A stretch of DNA of 64,000 nucleotides from JAJPHI01 sp035541875 (GCA_035541875.1 DATKML010000041.1:124001-188000), one strand, 5' to 3'. Counted from the stretch's first letter, positions 8,204 through 17,148 are shown. Program-made: numbers and translations. The notes: generated from the sequence alone by a model not told the origin.

Positions 8204-9220
8204 ATGTCCTTTGAAACTCAGCACACGCTTGAGAGCAGTTTCGAAACCCTTTATCAGCGCGACTACGATGTCCACGCGTCCGACATGCGTCGTCTCTATG
8301 AGAACGCCAAGCGCGATCAGTGGAACGCTTCCCGCGATATCGATTGGAACCAGCCGGTGAACCTCGAAGGCGGTATATTTGCGGACGGGATGATCGACGG
8401 CTACGGCAGTACCTTCTGGAACAAGCTCGACACCAAGCAGCAACGCGATCTGAACGTCGAGTTCTCGTGCTGGCGACTCTCGCAGCTCCTCCATGGCGAG
8501 GAAGGTGCGATGCTCGCCTGCAGCCAGCTTGTCGATATGGTGCCGACCAACGACGCGAAGTTTTTCCAATCGACTCAGGTCGTCGATGAGGCCCGCCACA
8601 CTGAAGTGCTCGCCCGCTATCTCAAGGAGAAGTGCGGCGGACGCATCTATCCGATGTCCTCGAATATCAAGCTGCTCTTCGACTATCTGCTCGGCCAGGG
8701 CAAGTGGTTTATCAAGACGGCGGGCCTGCAGCTGATAGCCGAGACGATGGCGGTCGGTGTCTTTCGCATGATCGGCGAGACCTCGCCCGATCCGGTGCTG
8801 CGCTCGATCTCCAAACGCATCCTGACCGACGAATCGCGGCACATGGGCTTCTCGGTCCTCGGTCTCCCCGAGATGCTTCAGAGCCTTAGCCCTTCCGATC
8901 TGCACGAACTGGAAGACTTCACCGCTGAGGCTTGCCGTCTGGTGATGCGCGGGCAGTTCGCCAAGGAAGCCTTCGAGACTCTGGGCTTCAGCCAGAGTGA
9001 AATCGAAGAAGTGAAGAAGGCGCGTGTCGAAGCGGCTCGGAGCAACGATTTCGAGTTGTTCCGCCAGACCTTCCGCCGCGAGATGTACACGCAACTCGTT
9101 TCGAACATCAAGAAGGTTGGTTTGATGACCGATCGCACGGCCGAGAATCTGCGTAAGCTCGGCATCGACCCGTCGCTCGACGGTCGCGCCTACTCGCTCG
9201 AAGAACAGCTTCGGGCCTAG
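8204..9220 (+). CDS. Ferritin-like diiron protein (R2/AurF-like fold)
   Basis: A 338-residue helical protein with a two-fold diiron ligand pattern: an early Glu in LLHGEEGAMLAC, EARH in VVDEARHTEVLARYL, a Glu in LIAETMAVGVFRMIGE, and ESRH in ILTDESRHMGFSVLG. Two ExxH motifs separated by about 100 residues fit ferritin-like oxygenases of the AurF/R2-lox group. A carboxylate-bridged diiron site oxidising an amine or hydrocarbon substrate is likely, but the substrate is unknown. GGAGG precedes the ATG. A strong sigma70 promoter and palindrome lie upstream and a TetR gene follows 15 nt downstream, so the two are probably one autoregulated operon. Confidence 0.87.
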   Translation: MSFETQHTLESSFETLYQRDYDVHASDMRRLYENAKRDQWNASRDIDWNQPVNLEGGIFADGMIDGYGSTFWNKLDTKQQRDLNVEFSCWRLSQLLHGEEGAMLACSQLVDMVPTNDAKFFQSTQVVDEARHTEVLARYLKEKCGGRIYPMSSNIKLLFDYLLGQGKWFIKTAGLQLIAETMAVGVFRMIGETSPDPVLRSISKRILTDESRHMGFSVLGLPEMLQSLSPSDLHELEDFTAEACRLVMRGQFAKEAFETLGFSQSEIEEVKKARVEAARSNDFELFRQTFRREMYTQLVSNIKKVGLMTDRTAENLRKLGIDPSLDGRAYSLEEQLRA

Positions 9221-9235
9221 GCAAACCCAGGAGCG

Positions 9236-9847
9236 ATGGCGCTTTCGTCAGCGCAAAGCCTGCCGCGCGCGACGCGGCAGGATAATCGCCGCGAGCAACT
9301 GCTCGACGCGGCCGCGAAGCTCTTCAGCGAGCGCGGTTTTCACGCGACCTCGATGCGCGATATCGCGAAGGCGGTGGGGATGCTCTCAGGCTCGATTTAC
9401 TATCACTTCGAGTCCAAGGAAGAGATGCTCCTCGCTGTCTATGAAGAAGGCGTGCGTGTGATGGCCGCCGGTGTCGAGCAGGCAGTAGCTCGCGAGTCCG
9501 AGCCGTGGACGCGGCTCGAGGCGGCCTGCACGGCTCATCTCAACGGCCTCATCGCGCATCGGGATTATGCGCGCGCGATGATCCAGATGTCGCCCGATGA
9601 AGCCGGAAGTGTGGGCAAACGTATCCGCGAACTGCGCCGTGAATACGAAAGTCGCTTCCGCCAATTGATCGAGGATCTGACGCTGCCGTCGGGAATCGAT
9701 CCGAACTATCTGCGACGTCTGTTATTCGGTGCGTTGAATTGGTCGCAGGTATGGTTCCGTCCGGGTGGCGATCCGCCCGAGATCGTAGCGAAGCGCTTTA
9801 TCGATACGCTGCGGCTACCGCTCGATACGGCTCATTCGCCGAAGTAG
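9236..9847 (+). CDS. TetR/AcrR family transcriptional regulator
   Basis: A 203-residue regulator. The N-terminal HTH spans about residues 18-65 (REQLLDAAAKLFSERGF, then TSMRDIAKAVGMLSGSIYYHF), and the C-terminal ligand-binding domain is divergent, as usual. The run GMLSGSIYYHFESKEEML is typical of TetR proteins near fatty-acid and aromatic degradation genes. It starts 15 nt after the ferritin-like gene with AGGAG close to the ATG. The likely target is the palindrome at 8153-8168 in the operon promoter. A hairpin terminator follows at 9869. Confidence 0.93.
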   Translation: MALSSAQSLPRATRQDNRREQLLDAAAKLFSERGFHATSMRDIAKAVGMLSGSIYYHFESKEEMLLAVYEEGVRVMAAGVEQAVARESEPWTRLEAACTAHLNGLIAHRDYARAMIQMSPDEAGSVGKRIRELRREYESRFRQLIEDLTLPSGIDPNYLRRLLFGALNWSQVWFRPGGDPPEIVAKRFIDTLRLPLDTAHSPK

Positions 9848-9868
9848 TAATCATCAGGAAATGACAAA

Positions 9869-9906
9869 GGGAGCGATGATCACCGATCGTCGCTCCCTTC
9901 GTTTTT
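9869..9906 (+). terminator. Rho-independent terminator between convergent genes
   Basis: Stem GGGAGCGA (9869-9876) pairs with TCGCTCCC (9890-9897), and pairing extends inward with one wobble. It is followed by TTCGTTTTT on the plus strand. It ends the ferritin-like/tetR unit and, lying before the end of the rhodanese gene on the other strand, may act in both directions. Confidence 0.8.
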
Positions 9907-9916
9907 GGCAATAGGA

Positions 9917-10330
9917 TCAGCTTTTCTTTTCGGGCTTGCCCATCTCGACCGCGCCGCCTGCTTCTTTCCAAGCGCGGAAGCCACCTTCAAGATGGCACAC
10001 CGGTTCGAGCCCCATCCGCTGCAGTTGCTGCGCCGCGAGCGCTGATCGCAATCCGCCGGCGCAGAAGAACATGAACTTCTTGCCCGACGCGAAAATCTCT
10101 TTCGCGTAAGGACTCTCGGGATCGACCCAAAATTCCAGCATCCCGCGCGGCGCATGGAACGCACCCGGAACACGACCGTCGCGATCGAGTTCGCGGATAT
10201 CACGGATATCGACGAACTGCACGTTCGGGTCATCCTTCATCTTGAGCGCATCGGCGACCTTGATCGTTTCAACCTCGGCATTCGCCTCGTCGCAGAGTTG
10301 CTTAACGGTTTTCTTCAACTTGAGCGGCAT
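9917..10330 (-). CDS. Rhodanese-like domain protein
   Basis: A 137-residue single rhodanese domain. The N-terminal CH2A-like motif VQFVDIRDIRELDRDGRVPG and the active-site loop CAGGLRS with Cys90 are present, followed by LEGGFRAWKEAGG. These residues fit sulfurtransferase activity (transfer of sulfane sulfur through a Cys persulfide). There is no signal peptide, so it is cytoplasmic. GGAGAG lies upstream of the ATG. No functional link to the neighbours is visible. Confidence 0.92.
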   Translation of the reverse strand: MPLKLKKTVKQLCDEANAEVETIKVADALKMKDDPNVQFVDIRDIRELDRDGRVPGAFHAPRGMLEFWVDPESPYAKEIFASGKKFMFFCAGGLRSALAAQQLQRMGLEPVCHLEGGFRAWKEAGGAVEMGKPEKKS

Positions 10331-10398
10331 CTGGATCTCTCCGTAGGATAGCGACGATTCTCCAGTCCTCCGCGCCGAATTTCAAGTTCGCGCTACGC

Positions 10399-11769
10399 CT
10401 AGCGCGAGGCAATCTGCTCCGGGTCTACACGTTGAGGTGCATCGAGCGGGGCGCGAATCTGATCCGGTACCTTTATCGAAGGGATCGTCCGTTGCGCCGA
10501 ACGTTGATATACCGTTCGTCCGCGAACACACCAGGCGGCACCCGATTTCGTCGTTAGGTCAGATCGACTAGGTAGCCAGCCCCGGAAAAAGGACACAAGG
10601 TGGATTCTTGTACGCTCTACGACGGCCGAAAAGGACGATGGCATCACGCGGATAATTGCCATCATGCCGCCATCCTCGTGCCCGAGCATCTGGCAGTGAT
10701 AGACGAAGTCGCCCGTGTCCGGCCCGCGGAAATCCATTCGCAAGGTTACGCTCGGATAGGCATCTTTCCCGTCCCAAAAAGGAAGCGTGATTGTATCGAG
10801 GAATTGGTTCTTTATGATCGGATTGTCCGAAGCGCCGTTAACTTTGAAATTGTTGAGCTTACGAACCTTAAAATGGATCTGGTGAATGTGGAATACGTGA
10901 CTCTCTTGAGTGCGATTCTCTATCGTCCAATCCTCCAGTGAACCCTGAGCGGTTACGATCGCTGGTGGAGCGTTAGGATCGAAAAGCGTCGGCGTTGCCC
11001 CGTCAACAGTTATGTAATAGTTGATCGGACTGAGCGGATCCTTGGGATCGGCCTTATCCTCCGAGAAGTAGAGTTTGCGAGTTGTCGACACTCGAGCCGC
11101 GGCAGGTAGCTCGAAGCGTTGTGGCCAGGTATCCCCAATCGAGGCCTCTATCGGGCGTGTCGCATCGACCGAGGCTGTTGTTGTGCTGGGAGGGGCGATT
11201 GTCGCGAGGGTGCGTTGGGGATCGTTATTTCCAGCTGGACCGTTGTTTGCGGCAAGAGTGACTAAACTGGCGTTCATCACGGACAGTGTTGGCCCAGTTA
11301 CGACGAATTCAGCCCTACCACCGGGCGGTATCGGGATGTGTTTGGCCTTGACGATCTTGCCACGCCGCCGCGTGCCACCTTGCGATCCTATCGGAATACC
11401 GTCGAGGCCGACGATCTGGAGCAACTGTGGTGTTCCGTCGAAGACAACCTCGAGATCAAGAATCGAGTCCGCCGTTGCATTGGCGACTCGCCACAACTGC
11501 TTTTCGCCCGGTCCTATATGAGTCAGAGCCGGCTCCTCGGCAGGGTACGCGATCGGGACATTATTCAAGGTCAAGTCCCATGAGGGTACCGATCCTCCGG
11601 GTGGCGGATTGTTGAGCACCGTCTGATCGCGGATCATCAGGACCTGTTGATTGAGGCCCGCTACGGTACGTTGAAAATTCTGAATCCCATCGATGATAAT
11701 CGCCCCGGACGCCCCTCCGTGGACCGCTGCCTCCGTACCGCTATGGACGTGCGGATGATACCAATACAA
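10399..11769 (-). pseudogene. Multicopper oxidase, C-terminal part (downstream of an in-frame TGA)
   Basis: This open frame directly continues the frame of 11770-12372 after a TGA codon. It begins LYWYHPHVH (second pair of type 2/3 copper ligands) and carries the C-terminal copper motifs HVFHIHQIH and HCQMLGHEDGGM, so type 1, 2 and 3 sites are all encoded across the two parts. About 80 residues after the HC...H...M motif look unlike other oxidases and may be read-through past a lost stop. Without read-through the C-terminal part has only an internal ATG (11769) and no visible Shine-Dalgarno. Codons here are more AT-rich than in neighbours. The family oxidises phenols, metals or amines, or acts in copper resistance. 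Confidence 0.8.
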
Positions 11770-12372
11770 TCACGGCGGCTGGTTATACGGAAGAAAAAAA
11801 CTGTAAGAGAAGGTATCTCCCGAATTTACGACGGTGTGGAGAACGTCATCGGCTCCGCACGTTGGGGAAATGATAAAGCCATGGAAATGAATCGCGATTG
11901 CCGACGCCATCATCGTGGAGGCTCCGCAATTAGGAGGATTGATTAAACTTGCTAGAGGTGTCGGAGCGGTATTGTTGGTGATGTTTATAACGAGTTGGTC
12001 GGCAGGCTGAAGGTGTAAAGTCGGATTTTCTAGACCCTCGGGGGTCATGAAGCAATACAGCTGGCGGCCATCCGCGTCAGTAGTACTTTGATACGACAAG
12101 TTAACCGTGAGTGAGCCACTCTGACTGTAGAGCTCCGGCGGGTTCTTAACTAAGGAGCCAGCCGTCTCTCTCTGGCACGGATTCGCCACGGGAGGGATCG
12201 AAGCTGCCACTTTCGTCAGTCTGTTGGCGTTAGACTGCGCGAGGGCCACGGACGTCATCCCTGAGCTATTAATCAGATCCAAAGCAGCTATCGATGCTGC
12301 AAAAAGAGCCGTTCTCACGATTCTCGGAATCATATTGAAAATCCTCTGCCTTGCCGGACGTGAGGTAGCCAT
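11770..12372 (-). pseudogene. Multicopper oxidase, N-terminal part (ends at in-frame TGA)
   Basis: About 200 residues: a signal-peptide-like N-terminus (RTALFAASIAALDLI then ALAQ), then the first cupredoxin domain with the IHFHGFI copper-ligand motif. It ends ...LPYNQPP at a TGA. In the family this site reads QPPG-(L/M)(Y/F)WYHPH, so the TGA stands where a GGA glycine codon is expected; one G-to-T change explains it. The downstream half remains open in the same frame. TGA is the normal stop elsewhere in this window, so a nonsense mutation or sequence error is likelier than recoding. Secretion to the periplasm is predicted. Confidence 0.8.
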
Positions 12373-12607
12373 TGCAAAGAGGAAGATTTTCAGATTGACC
12401 TTGCGGTAGGAAGAACTTTTCTCTCCTAACTGAGGCGGACTTAACTTTTTGAATAACTTGACATGTTTACTAGGACCTAGTCGCTATCGAGAAGAGCTTG
12501 AATTAGTCGTAAATAGCTTTTCTTAGGCTAATATAGGAAAATAATACGACAAGCCTTCTCGATGCCTGGCTGGGGGCCACAGACGCCAGAATCTCGACGG
12601 GTTTAGA
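12373..12607. other. AT-rich non-coding stretch upstream of the multicopper oxidase
   Basis: About 235 bp with no credible gene. The composition is clearly more A/T-rich than the surroundings, with runs such as TTTTTGAATAACTTGACATG. It probably holds the promoter of the multicopper oxidase gene on the minus strand, but no clean -35/-10 pair stands out. Together with the AT-leaning oxidase gene, it hints at a transferred segment. Confidence 0.4.
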
Positions 12608-13414
12608 CTACTTGCCTTTGTAAACTGGTTTGCGCTTTTCGAGGAAAGCACGCGGACCTTCGTGGGCATCTTCCGATTTCATCACGGGTTTCGCAACTTC
12701 ATTCTCGATATGGAAGCCGTCGTCCAACGGCCGTCCGCTCGCCCGGATGACGCCTTCCTTGATTGCACGCACCGCGATCGGACCATTCGCAGCGATCGTT
12801 GTGGCCAGCTCTTCCGCCTTTGCCATCACTTCTGATGCCGGCACGACATAGTTGATGAGCCCGAGCCGATACGCCTCCTGCGCATCGATCCGGTTGCCCG
12901 TAAGGAGAATCTCCATCGCCCTGCAGTAGGGCATCTGACGCGGCAATCGCACCAGCGATCCGCCCCCCGGGATGATCGCCCATTTCACTTCCTGCAAGCC
13001 GAAGCTCGCATGCTCGGCTGCGATCCGCAGGTCGGTCGCCTGCATCAGCTCGAAACCGCCCGCGATACAGAAGCCATTCACCGCCGCGATGATCGGTTTG
13101 AAGACGTCGTAGCCGCGCAGCAGAGCGTGGTCGGCGCGATCACGATCCGAGACCAATCGGCGGTCCCACTCATCTTCCGGCTGACGGGCCTTGGTGAATA
13201 GCGGGATCAAGCGGCCAAGGTCAGCCCCGGCGGAGAAGGATTTGTCGCCGGCGCCGGTGATGATCACGACACGAATATCGTCGTCGGCGTTGATCCGCTC
13301 CCACGCATCGACCAACCGCATTATCATCTCGGGGTTGAGCGAATTGTGAACCTCGGGACGATTGAGTGTTAGGTAAGCGATATGATTGCGGACCTCAAAC
13401 AGCAGCGCCGACAT
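12608..13414 (-). CDS. Enoyl-CoA hydratase/isomerase family protein
   Basis: A 268-residue crotonase-fold protein with NRPEVHNSLNPEM near the N-terminus, the oxyanion segment GAGDKSFSAGADL, and the second segment AAVNGFCIAGGFELMQATDLRIA, followed by EVKWAIIPGGGSLVRLPR. The family acts on acyl-CoA thioesters (hydration, isomerisation or C-C cleavage). A role in fatty-acid or aromatic-acid beta-oxidation is plausible, but the substrate is not predictable. It lies downstream of a small gap from the HPP gene on the same strand; ATG is preceded by a GGAGGATAG-like sequence (TCCTCCGG on the plus strand). Confidence 0.93.
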   Translation of the reverse strand: MSALLFEVRNHIAYLTLNRPEVHNSLNPEMIMRLVDAWERINADDDIRVVIITGAGDKSFSAGADLGRLIPLFTKARQPEDEWDRRLVSDRDRADHALLRGYDVFKPIIAAVNGFCIAGGFELMQATDLRIAAEHASFGLQEVKWAIIPGGGSLVRLPRQMPYCRAMEILLTGNRIDAQEAYRLGLINYVVPASEVMAKAEELATTIAANGPIAVRAIKEGVIRASGRPLDDGFHIENEVAKPVMKSEDAHEGPRAFLEKRKPVYKGK

Positions 13415-13442
13415 TTGAACTATCCTCCGGAGCGAATCGTCT

Positions 13443-14432
13443 TTAAACAGCCGAGGGCGCGAGGTTAGCTCGATAGAAAGTGAACCACAGCGTCAGCATC
13501 GCGGTCCCGATCAGCACAGAAAACGGATAAGCGAAGGTCGGTTGGTCCATCACCATCGGCAGCAGCGCGACTGCCAACGCCGGTGGTATATGCAGATCAA
13601 AGCCGCGCAGCACGATGATTCCCCATCCCACACTTAGCGCCGCAGCGATAAACCCGACACCCAACACATGGCAGATAAGGAATCCCCCGGTTGCAGTCAG
13701 AAAGCACGCGACAGGGAGCCAGATAGGTTTGTCGGCCCACGGGCAGGTGCTCGGATGACCGAACATCTCAAAGCCGATCACCACCAGCGGCGGAAACAAG
13801 ATGAACCGCAGTCCAGTGAGTTCGACGGCCAGGACCGCAACGATTACAAAAGCGAACAATGCGACCAGCCAGCCATATCCGGAGGGAACCTCTTCGAGCG
13901 TGTCGTCGACGGCATCGCGGATGGGCTCGAGTTCGACGGCTTCCGCGTACTTAGTTTCCCGCCAGAAGGTCGAGAGGATCGCGAGCATCAGCGTGCCCAG
14001 CATGATTCCGGGTGGATACCACCAGCTCTTTACGCCTAGCACGAGCGGCAACAGGCCCGCCGAGATCGAAGGAGCGATGGGCGATTTGAGCAGGACGATC
14101 ACGATCACCGCACCGCCAACTGTTAGTAGGACTGAAAAGAAGCCATAGGGTAGTAGTCGGGTGAAAAAGATCCCGATGATCCCTGTCAAAACTGGTGTGA
14201 CCGCCAACAGGATCGGACTGCGTGCCCACGTTCCGCGCGGACGTGTGAAAACGTCGTGCGATAAGGCTCCGAGTTCGGGAAACATCACGTAAAACGCCCC
14301 GGTTACCTGGGCGATCGTTGCGATAATCGTGATGTAAATGGCGGTGAGAATATCGCCGGCGTAGCGTAGTGCGGCGTTGTCAGTTTGTTCGTTCATGATT
14401 GCGGCTGAAGTACTCGCTTCCATCGGACTCAC
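13443..14432 (-). CDS. HPP family integral membrane protein, two tandem HPP-like halves
   Basis: About 320 residues with roughly ten hydrophobic segments. The C-terminal half matches the HPP pattern: FPPLVVIGFEMFGHPST, then ACFLTATGGFLICHVLG and the final LHIPPALAVALLPMVM. The N-terminal half repeats the layout more loosely (FPELGALSHDVFTRPR and WWYPPGIMLGTLML). Some HPP proteins have been linked to nitrite transport, but the function here is unknown. The frame opens at GTG 14432; ATG codons at 14423 or 14396 are alternatives and no start has a convincing Shine-Dalgarno. Confidence 0.65.
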   Translation of the reverse strand: MSPMEASTSAAIMNEQTDNAALRYAGDILTAIYITIIATIAQVTGAFYVMFPELGALSHDVFTRPRGTWARSPILLAVTPVLTGIIGIFFTRLLPYGFFSVLLTVGGAVIVIVLLKSPIAPSISAGLLPLVLGVKSWWYPPGIMLGTLMLAILSTFWRETKYAEAVELEPIRDAVDDTLEEVPSGYGWLVALFAFVIVAVLAVELTGLRFILFPPLVVIGFEMFGHPSTCPWADKPIWLPVACFLTATGGFLICHVLGVGFIAAALSVGWGIIVLRGFDLHIPPALAVALLPMVMDQPTFAYPFSVLIGTAMLTLWFTFYRANLAPSAV

Positions 14433-14498
14433 TGTTGCGTCGCATTATGGCATCCCACGAACTCGATCTACATAATGCGCGGCGTTCTACTTTTGGGC

Positions 14499-14532
14499 GA
14501 AAAAAAGAGGCCGGATACTCGACCCGGCCTCT
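14499..14532 (-). terminator. Rho-independent terminator after the epoxide hydrolase gene
   Basis: AGAGGCCGG (14506-14514) pairs with CCGGCCTCT (14524-14532). On the minus strand the stem is followed by a run of Ts (the A-run at 14500-14506 on the plus strand). It lies just beyond the epoxide hydrolase stop at 14555. Confidence 0.85.
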
Positions 14533-14554
14533 GGTTCCCCGTTTGTTGGTCCGA

Positions 14555-15718
14555 CTAATGCCGCGAGCGGTAGAAGGCGCGGATATCTTGCACCAGCTGA
14601 TTGGGTTCCTCGCTCGGCGCAAAATGGCCGCCCGCCGTCATCGGCGTCCACCGCTGCAGGTTGAAGTAGCTCTCGGCCCATCGGCGTGGTGGGATAATCA
14701 GTTCTCGTGGGAACACGCCAATCGCGGTCGGCGCTTCGACCACGGGCATGCGATCGTGCAATGGCTTCCACGGATTATTTCGCGCCTCGTAGTAGTACCG
14801 CACTGAGGTCACGAAGCACTCGGTAACCCAGTAGAGCGTGATTTGGGTGAGCAGTTCGTCCTTGCTGTAACGCGTTTCGACATTGCCGCCGCAATCGCTC
14901 CAGGCGCGTCGTCGCTCGAGAATCCACGCAAGTAATGCGACGGGCGAATCGTGCATCCCATAGGCGAGCGTTTGCGGATCGCGCGTTTGGACTGCAACGT
15001 GGCTGACGGTACTGCGACTCGCTTCACGCGTACGTGCCAGCGCCGCCTGCTCATCGGGGCCGTAATCGCTCGGGCTGAAGCCGCTACCGCTGAAGAAGTC
15101 CATCTTCGGCGCCAGCGTGAGATAGATACCCAACAGGTGTTGTGGGTATTTGTGCCCGAGCTGCATCGTGACGAAGGCCCCCCAGTCGCCGCCTTCCGCC
15201 GCAAACTTGTCGTAGCCCAACACGTCGCGCATCAGCGTGACCCACAGATCGGCGGTGCGCCACCAGTTGATTCCGGGAGTCGTGAGCGGGGTCGAAAAGC
15301 AGAAGCCCGGCAACGACGGCACGATCACGTCAAACGCATCCGCAGGGTCGCCACCATACGACGCCGGATCAGCGAGCGGGCGGATCACCTTGGCCAGGTC
15401 CCAGAAGGTCCACGGCCATCCGTGCGAAAGAATCAGCGGAATCGGCTTGGGGCCTTTCCCCGGTTCATGGATGAAATGGATCGGCACGCCTTCGATCGTC
15501 GTGCGATAGTGCGCGAATTGATTGATCTCGGCTTCGTGCTTCCGCCAGTCGTACTTATCGCGCCAGTAGTTCACCAGCTCTTCGAGGTAGGCGCGATTCG
15601 TGCCATAGGCCCAGTTCTCGTTGGCGAAATCGTTGGGATAGCGGACGCGGGAAAGACGCTCGCGCAAGTCGGCCAGCACCGCATCGGGAACGGCAATCTT
15701 GAATGGTTCCTTGTTCAT
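14555..15718 (-). CDS. Epoxide hydrolase family protein (EHN N-terminal domain)
   Basis: A 387-residue alpha/beta hydrolase with an EHN-type N-terminal cap (DLRERLSRVRYPNDF, NYWRDKYDWRKHEAEIN). Catalytic features are the oxyanion HGWPWTFWD, the nucleophile Asp in AAEGGDWGAFVTMQLG, a Tyr-containing lid, and a late His in GGHFAPSEEPNQLV. This matches microsomal-type/juvenile-hormone-type epoxide hydrolases, which open epoxides to diols. No signal peptide is visible. It may be co-transcribed with the LLM oxidoreductase upstream on the same strand, although a long hairpin lies between them (15739-15771). A strong terminator follows. Confidence 0.9.
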   Translation of the reverse strand: MNKEPFKIAVPDAVLADLRERLSRVRYPNDFANENWAYGTNRAYLEELVNYWRDKYDWRKHEAEINQFAHYRTTIEGVPIHFIHEPGKGPKPIPLILSHGWPWTFWDLAKVIRPLADPASYGGDPADAFDVIVPSLPGFCFSTPLTTPGINWWRTADLWVTLMRDVLGYDKFAAEGGDWGAFVTMQLGHKYPQHLLGIYLTLAPKMDFFSGSGFSPSDYGPDEQAALARTREASRSTVSHVAVQTRDPQTLAYGMHDSPVALLAWILERRRAWSDCGGNVETRYSKDELLTQITLYWVTECFVTSVRYYYEARNNPWKPLHDRMPVVEAPTAIGVFPRELIIPPRRWAESYFNLQRWTPMTAGGHFAPSEEPNQLVQDIRAFYRSRH

Positions 15719-15738
15719 CTTCGTTCCTGCTCAATACG

Positions 15739-15771
15739 ACGTACGGGCGGCTTAAGCGGCCGCCCGTACGT
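15739..15771. repeat. Perfect 12-bp hairpin between LLM oxidoreductase and epoxide hydrolase genes
   Basis: ACGTACGGGCGG (15739-15750) and CCGCCCGTACGT (15760-15771) form a perfect 12-bp inverted repeat with a 9-nt loop. No T-run follows on either strand, so it is not a standard intrinsic terminator. It could be an mRNA-stability or attenuation element, or an operator. Confidence 0.6.
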
Positions 15772-15798
15772 GATACTTCGCTGGGTTTGATTATCCGT

Positions 15799-17031
15799 CT
15801 ATTTGTAGCGCGGCACGACTTCTTTGCCGAAAATCTCGAGTTGCCGTTTGACCTTGTCGATCGGCAGGAAGCCCTGATCGGCCTGCCATACGAACCAGTC
15901 CGGATGCACGTTTTCGACCACCTCGTCCATTGAACGGATAATTTCGGAGGGGGTTCCGAAGAAGCCAAACTTGTTCCGCTCGAAGCGCTGCATCGAAAGC
16001 TCGGACGCCGGGAGCATCACCTTGCCGCTGGGATACTTGGCTTCATCTTCCGGCACGCGAAACGCTTCGGAAAAACCGAAGTGATGGAAGAAGTTCTTGA
16101 ATCCGGCGCCGAGGATTCCGTCATCACCCAGCGCATAGGCTTCGGCCTTGTCCTTGCCGATATTGACCGTATGCAACACGCCGATATTCTCGCCTAACTT
16201 GAGGTTGCGACCTGCCTTGCCCGCTTCGTCGCGATAGGCTTCGGCGAATTGCCGTACGATTTCAGGCTGAGGCAGCAAAATCGTCGGGATAATATTCTCG
16301 CGCGCGCACCAGCGAATCGTCTCTTCACTGACCGAGAAGGCCTGGAAAAGCGGCGGATGCGGCCGCTGATAGGGCTTCGGCACGACGTTGAGCTTTTGGA
16401 TACGGCCGAGTTCGTCGACTTCACCCGGGAAGCCATACTCACGCGTCCATTCGTGTGCTGGCCACGGGGTGCCTTCCTGCGGATGGGGATACTCGTAATA
16501 TTTGCCCTTAAACCGGAACGGCTCGTCGCCCCATGCGAGCTTGAGAAAGCGAAAAACCTCTTCGAACGCTTCGCGATTAGTCTTGTCGACCTCGCTCTTG
16601 TCGCTCGCAGTCGCCGAGATATGGATCTTCTGCGCCATCTGGCTGAGCCAGCGATTTTGGTAGCCACGCGCGAAACCGACGAAGGTGCGTCCCTTGGTCA
16701 GCTGATCGAGCCATGCGATCTCCAGCGCCAGCCGTAACGGATTCCATCCCGGTAGCACGTAGCCGATCGGGCCAACCTTGATACGCTTGGTGTTGTGGAT
16801 CACATGCTGGGTCAGCACTGGCAGGCTGCCCATCTCGATGCCTTCGCTGTGCAGATGATGTTCCGGGAAGCAGAAGCCGTCGAAGCCGACCTCTTCAGCC
16901 AGCAGCGCGAGTTCGGTGACCTCTTCAATCATCCTCTGCCAGCGATCAGGATGGCTCGCGATCGGTCGCAGTCTCTTTCTTTCCTCAATTGTGGCCGGCA
17001 ACGTCGGCAGCACAAAATACATGAACTTCAT
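15799..17031 (-). CDS. LLM class flavin-dependent oxidoreductase (luciferase-like)
   Basis: A 410-residue luciferase-like monooxygenase. It has a TIM-barrel start MKFMYFVLPTLP, the EHH motif in FCFPEHHLHSEG, IKVGPIGYVLPGWNPLRLA and a GRTFVGFARGYQ segment binding the flavin phosphate. The length exceeds the common 330-350 residues because of insertions in the middle (about 170-210) and an extended C-terminus. The family oxygenates or desulfonates small substrates using reduced FMN or F420. Cofactor and substrate cannot be told from the sequence. It is upstream of the epoxide hydrolase on the same strand. Confidence 0.9.
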   Translation of the reverse strand: MKFMYFVLPTLPATIEERKRLRPIASHPDRWQRMIEEVTELALLAEEVGFDGFCFPEHHLHSEGIEMGSLPVLTQHVIHNTKRIKVGPIGYVLPGWNPLRLALEIAWLDQLTKGRTFVGFARGYQNRWLSQMAQKIHISATASDKSEVDKTNREAFEEVFRFLKLAWGDEPFRFKGKYYEYPHPQEGTPWPAHEWTREYGFPGEVDELGRIQKLNVVPKPYQRPHPPLFQAFSVSEETIRWCARENIIPTILLPQPEIVRQFAEAYRDEAGKAGRNLKLGENIGVLHTVNIGKDKAEAYALGDDGILGAGFKNFFHHFGFSEAFRVPEDEAKYPSGKVMLPASELSMQRFERNKFGFFGTPSEIIRSMDEVVENVHPDWFVWQADQGFLPIDKVKRQLEIFGKEVVPRYK

Positions 17032-17111
17032 GGAACGGCTCCTCTACGGTCTTACCTATATTCGTTCTAGCGCTAACCGATAACGGCTAGGGGTTCAAGC
17101 TTTTAACCAAG

Positions 17112-17148
17112 AAAAAGGGCGCGACCCCTCTTCGGAATCGCGCCCTTT
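17112..17148 (-). terminator. Rho-independent terminator after the amidohydrolase gene
   Basis: AAAGGGCGCGA (17114-17124) pairs with TCGCGCCCTTT (17138-17148), an 11-bp stem. On the minus strand it is followed by TTTTTCTTGG. It lies 20 nt past the amidohydrolase stop. Confidence 0.85.

Noticed and set aside
11767..11775. TGA recoded as Gly or selenocysteine in the multicopper oxidase
   Set aside because: Other genes here stop at TGA (for example ATGA overlaps), and no selenocysteine-type hairpin or Cys homologue is present at this site.
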